Origin: Collinsella sp. TM09-10AT
Lineage (GTDB): Bacteria > Actinomycetota > Coriobacteriia > Coriobacteriales > Coriobacteriaceae
Assembly: GCF_003436275.1 (NCBI RefSeq)
Contig: NZ_QSOP01000003.1
Location: 1-64,000 of the forward strand
Direction: 5' to 3'
DNA length: 64,000 nucleotides
The notes under the pieces are model-generated. The model made no database searches, was not told the DNA's origin, and saw nothing but the letters and a program-made list of their open reading frames with translations. How positions within the stretch are numbered: position 1 is the first letter of the stretch; every line of letters starts with the position of its first letter. Positions 1-8,986 of this stretch are shown here, piece after piece. Both the position numbers and the translations under genes were made by a program.

Positions 1-31
1 ACGGTCCCGGGCTGACAATTTCGACTGTAAT

Positions 32-60
32 GGACGTTCTTAAACGACTAGTCACTGGGG
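32..60. repeat. Short dispersed repeat, copy 1
   Basis: The 20-mer ggacgttcttaaacgactag (32-51), followed by gtcactgggg, recurs in inverted orientation at 1098-1117, on the other side of the HAD hydrolase gene. It sits in a non-coding stretch (1-131) that also contains short motifs such as ggaacgtcccc. No gene is seen in this stretch. It looks like an intergenic repeat family member, function unknown. Confidence 0.6.
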
Positions 61-131
61 ACACTCTTCGCAAAAAGCTGCAAGGACCGTCCCCCACTGT
101 CGGCAGAAAAGGAACGTCCCCATCTGCCGGA

Positions 132-926
132 TTAGGAGAGACTCTCCAGCACGCGACGGAGCTCCTGCTGGACGGCGTGGTCGCGGTTACAACCCACCAC
201 GCGATCGGCCACCGCCTTAAGCGCGGGGCGCGCGTTTTCCATCGCGCAGCCCGTGCCGACAAAGCGAATGATCTCGTAGTCGTTCATCGAGTCGCCAAAC
301 GCCATGACCTCGTCGCGACCAATGCCGTAATGCTCCGCGAGCTGCGCGATACCCGAGGCCTTCGACACACCGGGCTGCATGGCATCGATCCACGCGTTGC
401 CCGAAGGCGCAAAAGTAAAGAGCTGACCAAGTTCGCGCTGTAGCACGTACGCACTGTCCATAACCGCACTGTCGTCGCAAAAGATACTCGCTTTGATGAT
501 ATTTACGCTGGGATCGGGCAGCTCCCAAATACGCTCGGCATTGGGAAGGTCCTTATCGACCTCACGCACGAACTTGCACTCGTCATCGAGCAGGAAGGAC
601 TTGGTTCGGTCAAAGAGCGCAAGATGCAGATTGGGAAACGTCCTGACGGCTTGGGCGAGCCTTCGAATCGCCAGGTGGGAATACACCTCACGGTCTACCA
701 TCTTACCGTCGGCGTAGACTTGGGCGCCGTTAGCGGCGACAAAGTCCATCTTGTCGCGAACGGGCGCAAAGAACTCGCACAGGCGATCGTAGCGACGACC
801 TGACGATGCGGCGAAATGCACGCCATGCTCGTGTAGCGCCAGAATCAGTTCGTAGGTCTCGGGAGGCACCTGGCCGTTTTCGTCAAGCAGTGTGCCGTCC
901 ATATCGGATGCAATCAGTTTAAACAT
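132..926 (-). CDS. Cof-type HAD-superfamily hydrolase
   Basis: A 264-residue cytosolic phosphatase of the Cof/type-IIB HAD family; these dephosphorylate sugar phosphates, FMN or similar small metabolites. The nucleophile motif is DMDGT at residues 8-12 (Asp8 nucleophile, Asp10 general acid). A Ser/Gly-Arg motif II (AASSGR) lies near residue 40, a lysine motif (GVSKASG) around residue 188, and the metal-binding motif GDSMND near residue 210. The spacing leaves room for a C2 cap, as in Cof proteins. The ATG at 926 follows an AGGGAG site by seven bases. It stands alone, flanked by an inverted 20-bp repeat. The family is certain; the substrate cannot be read from sequence. Confidence 0.9.
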   Translation of the reverse strand: MFKLIASDMDGTLLDENGQVPPETYELILALHEHGVHFAASSGRRYDRLCEFFAPVRDKMDFVAANGAQVYADGKMVDREVYSHLAIRRLAQAVRTFPNLHLALFDRTKSFLLDDECKFVREVDKDLPNAERIWELPDPSVNIIKASIFCDDSAVMDSAYVLQRELGQLFTFAPSGNAWIDAMQPGVSKASGIAQLAEHYGIGRDEVMAFGDSMNDYEIIRFVGTGCAMENARPALKAVADRVVGCNRDHAVQQELRRVLESLS

Positions 927-1097
927 AGAAAAGCTCCCTTCGGGCTTGTTGGAATCGAACGTGTATCCGATTCCAACGTACCCAAAGGGAGCTCAAATAA
1001 GACTCCGCGGGCGTAAACGTTACAAGGACCTGGCAAATAGCTCACACATGCCAGAGGTCTCACGGTCGCGGCGTCAGGCGACACGCCACCCCGACGG

Positions 1098-1131
1098 CTA
1101 GTCGTTTAAGAACGTCCCCGATGACTAGTCG
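1098..1131. repeat. Short dispersed repeat, inverted copy 2
   Basis: Contains ctagtcgtttaagaacgtcc (1098-1117), the exact reverse complement of 32-51, then ccgatgactagtc. The stop codon of ade (1125-1127) lies inside this repeat, so the repeat abuts or supplies the end of that gene. Confidence 0.6.
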
Positions 1132-2945
1132 GCGTAGGTGAAGGTCGTGACGTCGAACATGCCCTCGGGGCGGATGCGGAGCGTCGGGATTACCGGCAGG
1201 GGCAGGAAAATGATGCCCATGATGGGGTCGAGCGGCGGCTCGATACCCATGGCGCGCGCCTTGACCATAAAGTCGTCGTGCTGCGCGGCGACATCCTCGG
1301 CCGTGCCCTCGCTCATAAGGCCACCGAGCGCCAGCGGAATGCGCGCCACGACCTCGCCGTTGCGCACCAGCACGTGGCCGCCCTGGCCCACGGCCTCAAC
1401 GGCAGCCATCATATCCGCCGCGTTGTCGCCCACCACGCACACGTTGTGCGAGTCGTGGCCAATCGTGGAGGCAATGGCGCCACCCGTGATGGTAAAGCCG
1501 CGCACCCAGCCGCGACCGATATGCTTGCCAACCAAGCCCAGACCCGCGGGGCCGTCACCGTCGGCGCCCTCGGCCTGCAGCGACACGCCGCGGCCGTGGC
1601 GCTCGATCAGCATAATGCGGCGCAGGCCCTCGGCACTCTCGGGGCGAGCCATACCTGTGATAGCCATACCCGGGATGACATCGATAACGGCCTCGCCCGG
1701 CTTAAAGGCATAGTCAAACACGTCGAGCGAAAGCTTCGGCAGCTTAACGGAGGCGCGCAGCTCATCGGCAAGGGCCGCAACCTCGGCCATCTCGGGTGCG
1801 ATCTCGCCCACAAAGGTGCCATCCTGCGCCACCAGAGCACCGGCGGCATATACGCAATGCGGAGCCGTAGCAAACGTCAGGTCATTGAGCACCAGCAGGT
1901 CGGCACGCTTGCCCGGGGCAATCGCACCACGCAGCTCGTGCGGGTCGCGGCAGCCGTGATCCAGGCCAAACGCCTCGGCCGTGGAGAGGGACGCCATAGA
2001 GATAGCGACCACGGGGTCGATACCGGCCTCAATCGCCACGCGGCAGGCATTGTCGATCATGCCAGTCGCAAGCGCATCGGAAGGGGCGCGGTCGTCAGTC
2101 GCAAAGCAGCAGCGGCGGGCGCGCGCGGGGTTCTCCAGCAGCATCGGCGACAGATTGGCCAGGTCATGGCTGCACGTGCCCTCGCGCAGCATCACGTACA
2201 TGCCACGAGACAGTTTATCGAGCGCCTCCTCGGGAATCGTCGACTCGTGATCGGCGATAATGCCCGCCGCGGCATAGGCATTAAGGTCCTTGCCGGCAAC
2301 GAGCGGTGCATGGCCGTCGACCTGCTTGGACGGCGTCTGGTTGGCAGCATCGATGCGAGCACAGGTCTCGGGGTCGGCCATAAAGACACCCGGCAGGTTC
2401 ATCATCTCGCCCAGGCCAAAAACATCGCCCGGATGCTCGGCAAAAAACGCCTGCATATCGGCAGCCGAAATAACGGCACCGGCCTGCTCGTCGGGCAGCG
2501 CGGGCACGCACGAAGGCATCATGTACTTGATGGAGATGGGTGCGCGGCGGCCGTCCTCGATCATAAAGCGCAAGCCGTCGAGACCGGCAACATTGGCAAT
2601 CTCGTGGCTGTCGGCAATGGCGGTGGTAGTACCGCGCGTCGCGGCCATGCGAGCATACTCGGCGGGACGGATGTTCGAGGACTCAATATGCAAATGCCCG
2701 TCAATAAAACCGGGAGCGAGATAGCGACCCTGGCAGTCGATGACCTCAGTTGCCTCGTAGGTGCCAGCAGCATCGTCGCGACCATCGTAGAGCACGCCGA
2801 CGATCACACCGTCCTTGACGGCAACGCTACCGGGCGCCACACGCTGGCCATACACGTCGACGATCTGCGCATTGGTAAACAGCGTGTCGACGGGCACGCG
2901 CCCCTCGGCAGCATCGATCACAGACCTCATGACCTCAACGGACAT
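1125..2945 (-). CDS. ade: Adenine deaminase
   Basis: A 606-residue amidohydrolase that converts adenine to hypoxanthine plus ammonia, feeding purine salvage or degradation. The metal-binding motif HLH is at residues 84-86 (in GFIDGHLHIESS), followed by the typical ADSHEIANV stretch, GLGEMMN, DGHAPL and FATDDR (second metal site), as in bacterial Ade proteins. The length is normal for the family. I chose the ATG at 2945 because it follows AAAGGAG at the right distance; a longer reading frame to 3026 lacks such a site. An intrinsic terminator-like hairpin lies directly upstream of the ribosome site (2966-3001), suggesting attenuation. It fits the purine genes farther along the window. Confidence 0.95.
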   Translation of the reverse strand: MSVEVMRSVIDAAEGRVPVDTLFTNAQIVDVYGQRVAPGSVAVKDGVIVGVLYDGRDDAAGTYEATEVIDCQGRYLAPGFIDGHLHIESSNIRPAEYARMAATRGTTTAIADSHEIANVAGLDGLRFMIEDGRRAPISIKYMMPSCVPALPDEQAGAVISAADMQAFFAEHPGDVFGLGEMMNLPGVFMADPETCARIDAANQTPSKQVDGHAPLVAGKDLNAYAAAGIIADHESTIPEEALDKLSRGMYVMLREGTCSHDLANLSPMLLENPARARRCCFATDDRAPSDALATGMIDNACRVAIEAGIDPVVAISMASLSTAEAFGLDHGCRDPHELRGAIAPGKRADLLVLNDLTFATAPHCVYAAGALVAQDGTFVGEIAPEMAEVAALADELRASVKLPKLSLDVFDYAFKPGEAVIDVIPGMAITGMARPESAEGLRRIMLIERHGRGVSLQAEGADGDGPAGLGLVGKHIGRGWVRGFTITGGAIASTIGHDSHNVCVVGDNAADMMAAVEAVGQGGHVLVRNGEVVARIPLALGGLMSEGTAEDVAAQHDDFMVKARAMGIEPPLDPIMGIIFLPLPVIPTLRIRPEGMFDVTTFTYAD

Positions 2946-2965
2946 ACATACTCCTTTAACCGTAG

Positions 2966-3001
2966 AAAAAAGCTGCGGAGCGGACAGACCTTCACCGCAG
3001 C
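2966..3001 (-). terminator. Terminator-like hairpin in the ade leader
   Basis: On the minus strand GCTGCGG pairs with CCGCAGC (16-nt loop) and is followed by six T residues, about 10 bases before the ade ribosome-binding site. A TACAAT -10-like box lies at 3014-3019. The tyrS terminator is separate (3105-3140), so this second hairpin may be an attenuator for ade. Confidence 0.55.
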
Positions 3002-3104
3002 AAGCCAATAGCCATTGTATGCCCAAAAGAAAGTCCCGCTAACACCCCTTCCGCTTAACGGCACCGCCAAATGATCCCTCCGTCCCCAAGGGATCGTCGT
3101 AACC

Positions 3105-3140
3105 AAAAAGGCCGCAGTCGGGATTCCCGGCTGCGGCCTT
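3105..3140 (-). terminator. Rho-independent terminator after tyrS
   Basis: An inverted repeat AAGGCCGCAG...CTGCGGCCTT, followed by a T run on the minus strand, lies 28 bases downstream of the tyrS stop codon. Confidence 0.85.
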
Positions 3141-3167
3141 ATTGCACTTGTGAGGTCAACTCGCTCG

Positions 3168-4379
3168 TTAGACCAACTTAAAGCCCTTGCGCTTGCCCAC
3201 GGAGAGGGTGTCGCCCAGCTTGAGGGCGCTCGGATCGATGTTGTAGCTCTTGGGAGCCACAGCCTTGCCGTTGATCTTGACGCCGCCGCCGTCGATGTCG
3301 CGGCGGGCCTGACCGGCGCTGGCCGAAAGGCCCAGGTCCTTGAGCAGGCCAGCGAGGTAAATCTGGCCCTCGTCGTTGACGGTCAGCTCAACGTGCTTCT
3401 CGGGGAAGTCGGCAAGCTGGCCCTCCTTGAACACACGGTCGAACTCGGCCTGAGCCTCGTCGCCGGCGCCAGCACCGTGGTAGGTGTCGCACAGGTCGCG
3501 GCCTAGAGCGCGCTTGAGCTCGTAGGGGTCGGCGGAGCCATCGGCCAGGGCGGCATCGATCTTGTCGACCTCGGCCGGGGTGAGCGAACTGGCCAGACGA
3601 TAGTACTTGCCAATCATCTCGTCGGGGATGGACATGGTCTTGCCGAACATATCCTTGGGAGCATCGGTCAGGCCGATGTAGTTACCGTAGGACTTGGACA
3701 TCTTACGGACGCCGTCGGTGCCCTCGAGCAGCGGCATGGTGAGCGCGATCTGCGGTTCCATGCCCATCTTCTCCATGAGCTCACGGCCGGCGAGCAGGTT
3801 AAAGAGCTGGTCGGTGCCGCCCATCTCGACGTCGGCCTTGATCTGCACGGAGTCGAAGGCCTGCATCACGGGGTACAGAAACTCGTGCAGGGCAATCGGC
3901 GTCTGGGACTGGTAGCGCTTGGTAAAGTCGTCGCGCTCGAGGATGCGGGCGACGGTGAACTTGGAGCACACCTGCAAAAGACCGGCCAGGTCCATCGAAA
4001 GGATCCAGTCGCCGTTGTGCACGATGGTGGTCTTCTCGGGGTCCAGGATCTTCATGGCCTGGCTCACGTAGGTCTCGGCGTTGGCCTCGATCTGCTCCTG
4101 CGAAAGCTGCGGACGGGTGGAATTCTTGCCCGAGGGGTCGCCGATCAGCGCGGTACCGTTGCCAATGATAAGGGTGACGTTATGGCCCAGGTCCTGGAAC
4201 TGGCGCATCTTGCGCAGGGGCACGGCGTGGCCCAGGTGCAGGTCGGGGCTGGTGGGGTCGACGCCGAGCTTGATGTTGAGGGGCTCGCCCTTCTCAAGCT
4301 TCTTGCGAAGGTCGGCCTCGGGGACGATCTTCGCGGCGCCCGAGGTGATGATACGCATTTGCTCGTCAACAGACAGCAT
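3168..4379 (-). CDS. tyrS: Tyrosyl-tRNA synthetase
   Basis: A 403-residue class I aminoacyl-tRNA synthetase that charges tRNA-Tyr. The HIGH-type motif appears as HLGH at residues 48-51, and the KMSKS loop is present intact around residue 230. The C-terminal 70 residues form an S4-type RNA-binding domain (GLSASAGQARRDIDGGGVKING). The length is normal. The ATG at 4379 follows AAAGGAGG by eight bases and is preferred over an upstream in-frame start at 4400. The leader to the next gene is only about 97 bp and shows no T-box. It is followed by a strong terminator. The function is not in doubt. Confidence 0.97.
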   Translation of the reverse strand: MLSVDEQMRIITSGAAKIVPEADLRKKLEKGEPLNIKLGVDPTSPDLHLGHAVPLRKMRQFQDLGHNVTLIIGNGTALIGDPSGKNSTRPQLSQEQIEANAETYVSQAMKILDPEKTTIVHNGDWILSMDLAGLLQVCSKFTVARILERDDFTKRYQSQTPIALHEFLYPVMQAFDSVQIKADVEMGGTDQLFNLLAGRELMEKMGMEPQIALTMPLLEGTDGVRKMSKSYGNYIGLTDAPKDMFGKTMSIPDEMIGKYYRLASSLTPAEVDKIDAALADGSADPYELKRALGRDLCDTYHGAGAGDEAQAEFDRVFKEGQLADFPEKHVELTVNDEGQIYLAGLLKDLGLSASAGQARRDIDGGGVKINGKAVAPKSYNIDPSALKLGDTLSVGKRKGFKLV

Positions 4380-4476
4380 TGGGTATCCTCCTTTTGCCAT
4401 AGCACCCTCACCGGATACGGCGGTGCTGGAAGTTCATAAACTCTCTTATGATAACCAAAACGGCGCGGCCGAACAC

Positions 4477-6435
4477 CTACGACAGGAAAATCCTCGTCCT
4501 GCCGCACGCATCAACGGCGACCGGCAGGCGCATGCCGTCGCGCTCGACCAAATATCGTGTTTGCTGACGGCGCGAGCAGTCACGGCAACGGATCTGCCCC
4601 GTTGCATCCGTGGCGCAGGCGCCCTCGGCAGTCAGCAAGCAGTGCTCGCACACCATGAGCTCGGGACGGTCGGCATCGACAGGCCCCAAGACACCGGGAC
4701 AAGCGGCAAGCTCGGCAATACGCTCCGCATCATTGCCGAGCAACTCGGCCGGCAAGTACACCCGCCCCGCACCGAGTCCGCGCAGCCAGGTAAGCGTGGC
4801 CCGATTCGCGCAGAACACCGGCGCCGCCACGTCAAACGTCACGCCCAGCTCGCGAGCAATCACCACCTGTCCCAGGTTGCGGCAGACGACGCGCCCGGCA
4901 CGCTGCATCAGCGAGCGGGTCCGGTCAGCGTCACCCGTGCGGCACACCTCGTCAAGCACCACAACGGTGTCGGACAAATCGAGTTCTCTGCGCGGGTCGG
5001 TATCCATCAGCTGCCAAGCAAAAACCATGCGAGCGGGAACCGCGCACTCCACCAACTCCGGCGACGCACCGCTATCCACCGCAACGTCCTCAAAGGGCAG
5101 CACCTCAACGGCACGCGCAACGGGCGCAATCGCATCCGCCTCGGCCCGCATGCGCTCCAACACCGCCGCCGTCTGATCCAACACGCCGGCGCTACGAATC
5201 AGGTATACCTCGCAGCCCGCGTCCACCTTACGCTTGCAATGCACGACGACGCGCTTCCCCGCTGCGGCATCCACCGGGCAGGGCACCTGCGGCCAGCGCT
5301 TGGGCACATCGGGACGCGCGTCGACACCCGGATAGAACCGAATCTCGAGCGTGTCACCCGCCGCCACGGCGGCATCGAGCTCAACGGTCACCTCTTCGTG
5401 GCCCACAGCGACCAAGCGCCCCACGCGCACGCCCTGGTTAATTGCACGCTCAAAGCTCATCAGCTCGGCACCCGAACGCCCTCGCAGGTACGCATCGGTA
5501 AACCCACGGTTAAACGACCTTCCCAGCTCGCGCTCAAGCTCTTCCACGGCACCGGGGTCCCACGCGCCGTCGCGCAGCATATCGAGCGCCCGGCGCCAAA
5601 CCCGCACCACGTTGAATACGTAATCGGGGTTCTTCATGCGTCCCTCGATCTTGAGCGACGCAACGCCAGCATCTACAAGCTCGGGCAGATGCGCAATACC
5701 CAGATAGTCATGCGGACACAGCAGACGATCCCCCTCAACGGCGACAACGCTCTGCCCCGCCTCGTCCACTAGGTCGTACGCCAGACGGCACGGCTGCGTG
5801 CAGTCGCCGCGCATCGCCGATCGTCCACGCCGCAGGGCCGAGAACTCGCACGCCCCCGAATAGCCGATGCAAATCGCACCGTGGCAGAATACCTCGATGG
5901 GCACGCCCGTGGCACATAGCGCCGCAATCTCGTCGACCGTCAGCTCGCGTGCCGTCGTCACGCGCTCGACCCCCAGCTCATCGGCGGCAAGCCGCACGGC
6001 ACCCTCGCTATGAGCGCCCGCCTGCGTGGACAGGTGAATCTCGACCCCGGGAATCGCCGCGCGCAGCGCGCAGGCCAACCCGGCATCGGCGACAATCAGA
6101 GCATCGGCGCCCAGCTCCAGTGCATGAGCTCCCAACGCCACCGCGTCGGACAACTCATCGTCAAACACGAACACGTTGAGCGTTACGTACACACGCACGC
6201 CATGGGCATGCGCCACGGCGCAGCCGCGCGCAAACTCGTTATCCGTAAAGCCATGGGCGCTCACACGGGCGTTAAAGCCGCCCAACCCCGCATAGATGGC
6301 ATCGGCGCCCGCGGCGATGGCCGCAAGCATCTGGTCGAGCCCGCCCGCCGGCGCCAGCAGCTCGGGCAGCGCCGCACCGGCAGCATCCAATCCAGTCTCG
6401 TATTGTCCGCTCGGCCCCATCGTCCGAATCGCCAT
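4477..6435 (-). CDS. Peptidase U32 family protein (RlhA/YhbU-like)
   Basis: A 652-residue U32-family protein. The N-terminal TIM-barrel-like region starts with PELLAPAGGLDQMLAAI and contains the conserved GADAIYAG and YVTLN stretches. The family signature around EVFCHGAICIGYSGACE, then GDCTQPCR, supplies cysteines of the expected Fe-S-type site. In E. coli the relative RlhA is needed for hydroxylation of a 23S rRNA cytidine, and other relatives act in ubiquinone hydroxylation or as collagenases, so the historical peptidase name may be misleading. Further cysteines at the C-terminus (CEHC, CRDC) look like a small metal site. The start at 6435 follows AAGGAG. It is divergent from the penicillin-binding protein gene. 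Confidence 0.85.
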   Translation of the reverse strand: MAIRTMGPSGQYETGLDAAGAALPELLAPAGGLDQMLAAIAAGADAIYAGLGGFNARVSAHGFTDNEFARGCAVAHAHGVRVYVTLNVFVFDDELSDAVALGAHALELGADALIVADAGLACALRAAIPGVEIHLSTQAGAHSEGAVRLAADELGVERVTTARELTVDEIAALCATGVPIEVFCHGAICIGYSGACEFSALRRGRSAMRGDCTQPCRLAYDLVDEAGQSVVAVEGDRLLCPHDYLGIAHLPELVDAGVASLKIEGRMKNPDYVFNVVRVWRRALDMLRDGAWDPGAVEELERELGRSFNRGFTDAYLRGRSGAELMSFERAINQGVRVGRLVAVGHEEVTVELDAAVAAGDTLEIRFYPGVDARPDVPKRWPQVPCPVDAAAGKRVVVHCKRKVDAGCEVYLIRSAGVLDQTAAVLERMRAEADAIAPVARAVEVLPFEDVAVDSGASPELVECAVPARMVFAWQLMDTDPRRELDLSDTVVVLDEVCRTGDADRTRSLMQRAGRVVCRNLGQVVIARELGVTFDVAAPVFCANRATLTWLRGLGAGRVYLPAELLGNDAERIAELAACPGVLGPVDADRPELMVCEHCLLTAEGACATDATGQIRCRDCSRRQQTRYLVERDGMRLPVAVDACGRTRIFLS

Positions 6436-6597
6436 CGACAAACTCCTTACCAAGGTATGCATTCACTCTGAAAAATGCCGTCTTCCAGCATACACGAGGC
6501 CTCGCGCGCCCCGTTTGGTTTATCGTGTAATAACTTATGTCCATCCTGCCCCGACGGCACATCCACCGTCTGGCACGACATACCTGGAGGTCAATAT

Positions 6598-8802
6598 ATG
6601 GGTCCTCGCCAACGACAGGGACACAGCCGTTCAAAGACGCACGCCCTGCCCATAATCCTGCTCTCGTTTTTGGGCTTTCTGCTGATTGCGGGCGTGGCGT
6701 TTGGCATCGGCATGCTCGGTAACGTCAACCGCTGGCTGTCCGATCTGCCCGACTACACCGACGCCAACGCGTATCTGGTGAGCGAGCCCACCGAGATCGT
6801 CGACTGCAACGGCAACAAGATCGCGAGCTTCTACACGCAAAACCGCAAGTCCATCACCAAGGACGAGGTCTCCCCCTACGTGCTGCAGGGCACCGTTGAC
6901 GTCGAGGACGAGCGCTTCTACGAGCACGGCGGTATCGACCTGTGGGGTATCGCGCGTGCTGCGGTGGCAACCCTCGGCGGCGGGCACGAAGGCGCCTCGA
7001 CGATCACCCAGCAGCTTGTGCGCAACACCATCCTGCAGGAGGAGCAATTCGACTCGACCATTGAGCGTAAGGTGCGCGAGGCCTACATCGCTATCAAGAT
7101 GGAGGACATGTACTCCAAAGACGAGATCCTCATGATGTACCTCAACACCATCTATTACGGCCACGGCGCCTACGGCATCGAGGCCGCAGCCGAGACCTAT
7201 CTGTCCAAGAGCGCCGCCGACCTCACCCTGAGCGAGGCCGCGCTGTTGATCGGCCTTCCCAACTCGCCCTCGCAGTACGACCCCACGGTCAACCCCGACC
7301 TGGCGCTGTCCCGTCGCAACAAGGTCCTCGACAACATGTTGCGCCTGGGCCACATCACCCAGGAGGAGCACGATGCCGCACAGGCCGAACCCATCACCCT
7401 CAATGTGACCGAAATCTCGGGCAGCGGCGTCGACGTATACTCGCAGCCCTACTTTGTCTCCTACGTCAAGCAGCTGCTGGAGCAGGAGTTCTCGACCGAC
7501 GTGCTCTTTAAGGGCGGCCTGACCGTCAAGACCACCATCGACCCCACGATGCAGCAGGTGGCAGAGAATGCCGTCCGCGAGCAGCTCGACACGCTCTCGC
7601 TTGACGGCCTGGACATGGGCATGGTCGTCGTCGACCCCAAGACCGGCTACATCAAGTGCATGGTGGGCGGCTACGACTACAACGCCGACGAGAACCACGT
7701 AAACCATGCCACGGCCAAGCGTCCCGTCGGCTCCACCTTTAAGGCCTTTACGCTGGCAACTGCCATCCAAAACGGCATGAACCCCAACGTCACCCTCAAC
7801 TGCAACTCGCCGCTCAAGGCCAAGGGCACCACGACCGAGGTCCAAAATTACGCCAACCAGAGCTATGGCAACATCACGCTTAAGCAGGCGACGGCATACT
7901 CCTCCAACACCGGCTACATCCAGGTGGCGGAAGCCGTCGGTAACAGCAAGATCATCTCGCTCGTCAAAAAGCTCGGCATCGACCCCGCCAAGGACAACAT
8001 CGAGGACGTTCCCGTCATGACCCTCGGCACCGGCTCGATCTCGCCGCTCGAGATGGCCGCCGCCTACGCGACGTTTGCCAACGGCGGCTACTATCGCCAG
8101 CCGATCGCCATCACCGAGATTGACTCTCGTACCGGTTCGGTGCTGTACCAGCACACCGACAATCCCTCACAGGTGCTTACCGAGGGCGAGGCCGCCGCGG
8201 TCACCGATGTTCTGTCCGGCGTCATGAAGGGCAGCGGTACGGGTGCTGCCGGCGCTCTGAGTGTCAACCAGCCCTATGCCGGCAAGACGGGCACCACCGA
8301 CAACACCACCAACCTGTGGTTCTGCGGCTATACCCCGCAGCTGGCGTGCGCCCTGTGGACCGGCTATTCCGCGGGCGAGATCCCCATCCAAAAGTACGGC
8401 ACGGACCTGCTGGGCGACAGCACCAACCTGCCTGTCTTTAAGCGGTTTATGAACACCGTTCTGACCGGTACCGAGCGCGAGGAGTTTGCGACCGGAACGG
8501 CGCCCACCTACAAGAACAACAGCGTCTGGAAGTTCTACGGCACCAACAACACCAAGAAGTCGGAGAACGACGACAAGGACAAGGACGAAGAGGAAGAGGA
8601 AACCACCACAACGACTACCACGACGACCACGACCACCGAGACCACGGGCGGCGACACCACCGGCGGCACCGGTACGACCGGTGGCTCGACGGGTGGCTCC
8701 ACTGGTGGTTCGACCGGCGGCGATGGCGGCACGCCTACGCCTACGCCTACGCCTACGCCCACTCCCGACCCCTCGCCCACGCCTGACGATACGGTCGGCT
8801 AA
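6598..8802 (+). CDS. Bifunctional penicillin-binding protein (class A, PBP1-type)
   Basis: A 734-residue membrane-anchored peptidoglycan synthase. A transmembrane anchor spans residues ~17-40. The glycosyltransferase (GT51) domain follows, with EDERFYEHGG near residue 105 and GASTITQQL; then the transpeptidase domain with STFK at ~379 (Ser379 acylated by beta-lactams), SSN at ~435 and KTGT at ~563. The last ~80 residues are low-complexity: an acidic Lys/Asp/Glu block, a run of threonines, Gly/Ser/Thr repeats and Thr-Pro repeats. Such tails are usual on some actinobacterial PBPs and probably extend into the wall. The ATG at 6598 with CTGGAGG seven bases upstream is chosen over 6475. It is followed by a terminator. 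Confidence 0.93.
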   Translation: MGPRQRQGHSRSKTHALPIILLSFLGFLLIAGVAFGIGMLGNVNRWLSDLPDYTDANAYLVSEPTEIVDCNGNKIASFYTQNRKSITKDEVSPYVLQGTVDVEDERFYEHGGIDLWGIARAAVATLGGGHEGASTITQQLVRNTILQEEQFDSTIERKVREAYIAIKMEDMYSKDEILMMYLNTIYYGHGAYGIEAAAETYLSKSAADLTLSEAALLIGLPNSPSQYDPTVNPDLALSRRNKVLDNMLRLGHITQEEHDAAQAEPITLNVTEISGSGVDVYSQPYFVSYVKQLLEQEFSTDVLFKGGLTVKTTIDPTMQQVAENAVREQLDTLSLDGLDMGMVVVDPKTGYIKCMVGGYDYNADENHVNHATAKRPVGSTFKAFTLATAIQNGMNPNVTLNCNSPLKAKGTTTEVQNYANQSYGNITLKQATAYSSNTGYIQVAEAVGNSKIISLVKKLGIDPAKDNIEDVPVMTLGTGSISPLEMAAAYATFANGGYYRQPIAITEIDSRTGSVLYQHTDNPSQVLTEGEAAAVTDVLSGVMKGSGTGAAGALSVNQPYAGKTGTTDNTTNLWFCGYTPQLACALWTGYSAGEIPIQKYGTDLLGDSTNLPVFKRFMNTVLTGTEREEFATGTAPTYKNNSVWKFYGTNNTKKSENDDKDKDEEEEETTTTTTTTTTTTETTGGDTTGGTGTTGGSTGGSTGGSTGGDGGTPTPTPTPTPTPDPSPTPDDTVG

Positions 8803-8824
8803 GAAGTACGCGACTAAAGCCAAC

Positions 8825-8864
8825 AAGGCCCCGAGCAGCTTATTGAACTGCTCGGGGCCTTTTA
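8825..8864 (+). terminator. Rho-independent terminator after the PBP gene
   Basis: Arms AAGGCCCCGAGCAG and CTGCTCGGGGCCTT are separated by 9 bases and end in TTTT, about 20 bases after the PBP stop codon. Confidence 0.9.
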
Positions 8865-8903
8865 GTTTGAAGCGACCTGGTGGGCGGTCTTTATACCGGC
8901 AAA

Positions 8904-8935
8904 CAAAAAGGGGTACCGACCAACGTCGATGCCCC
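8904..8935 (-). terminator. Rho-independent terminator after argR
   Basis: On the minus strand GGGGCATCGAC pairs with GTCGGTACCCC (one mismatch, one wobble) and is followed by TTTTTG. It lies about 50 bases beyond the argR stop. Confidence 0.7.
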
Positions 8936-8986
8936 TTACAAGCCACTATGTCAGCGCACACAATGCCGAGCGCACGACCCGCACAC

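Noticed and set aside
2946..3104. Purine riboswitch upstream of ade
   Set aside because: No three-way junction or conserved loop sequences recognised and the leader before the hairpin is too short; only an attenuator-like hairpin is supported.
4380..4476. T-box riboswitch upstream of tyrS
   Set aside because: The gap is only about 97 bp and has no T-box sequence or antiterminator fold.
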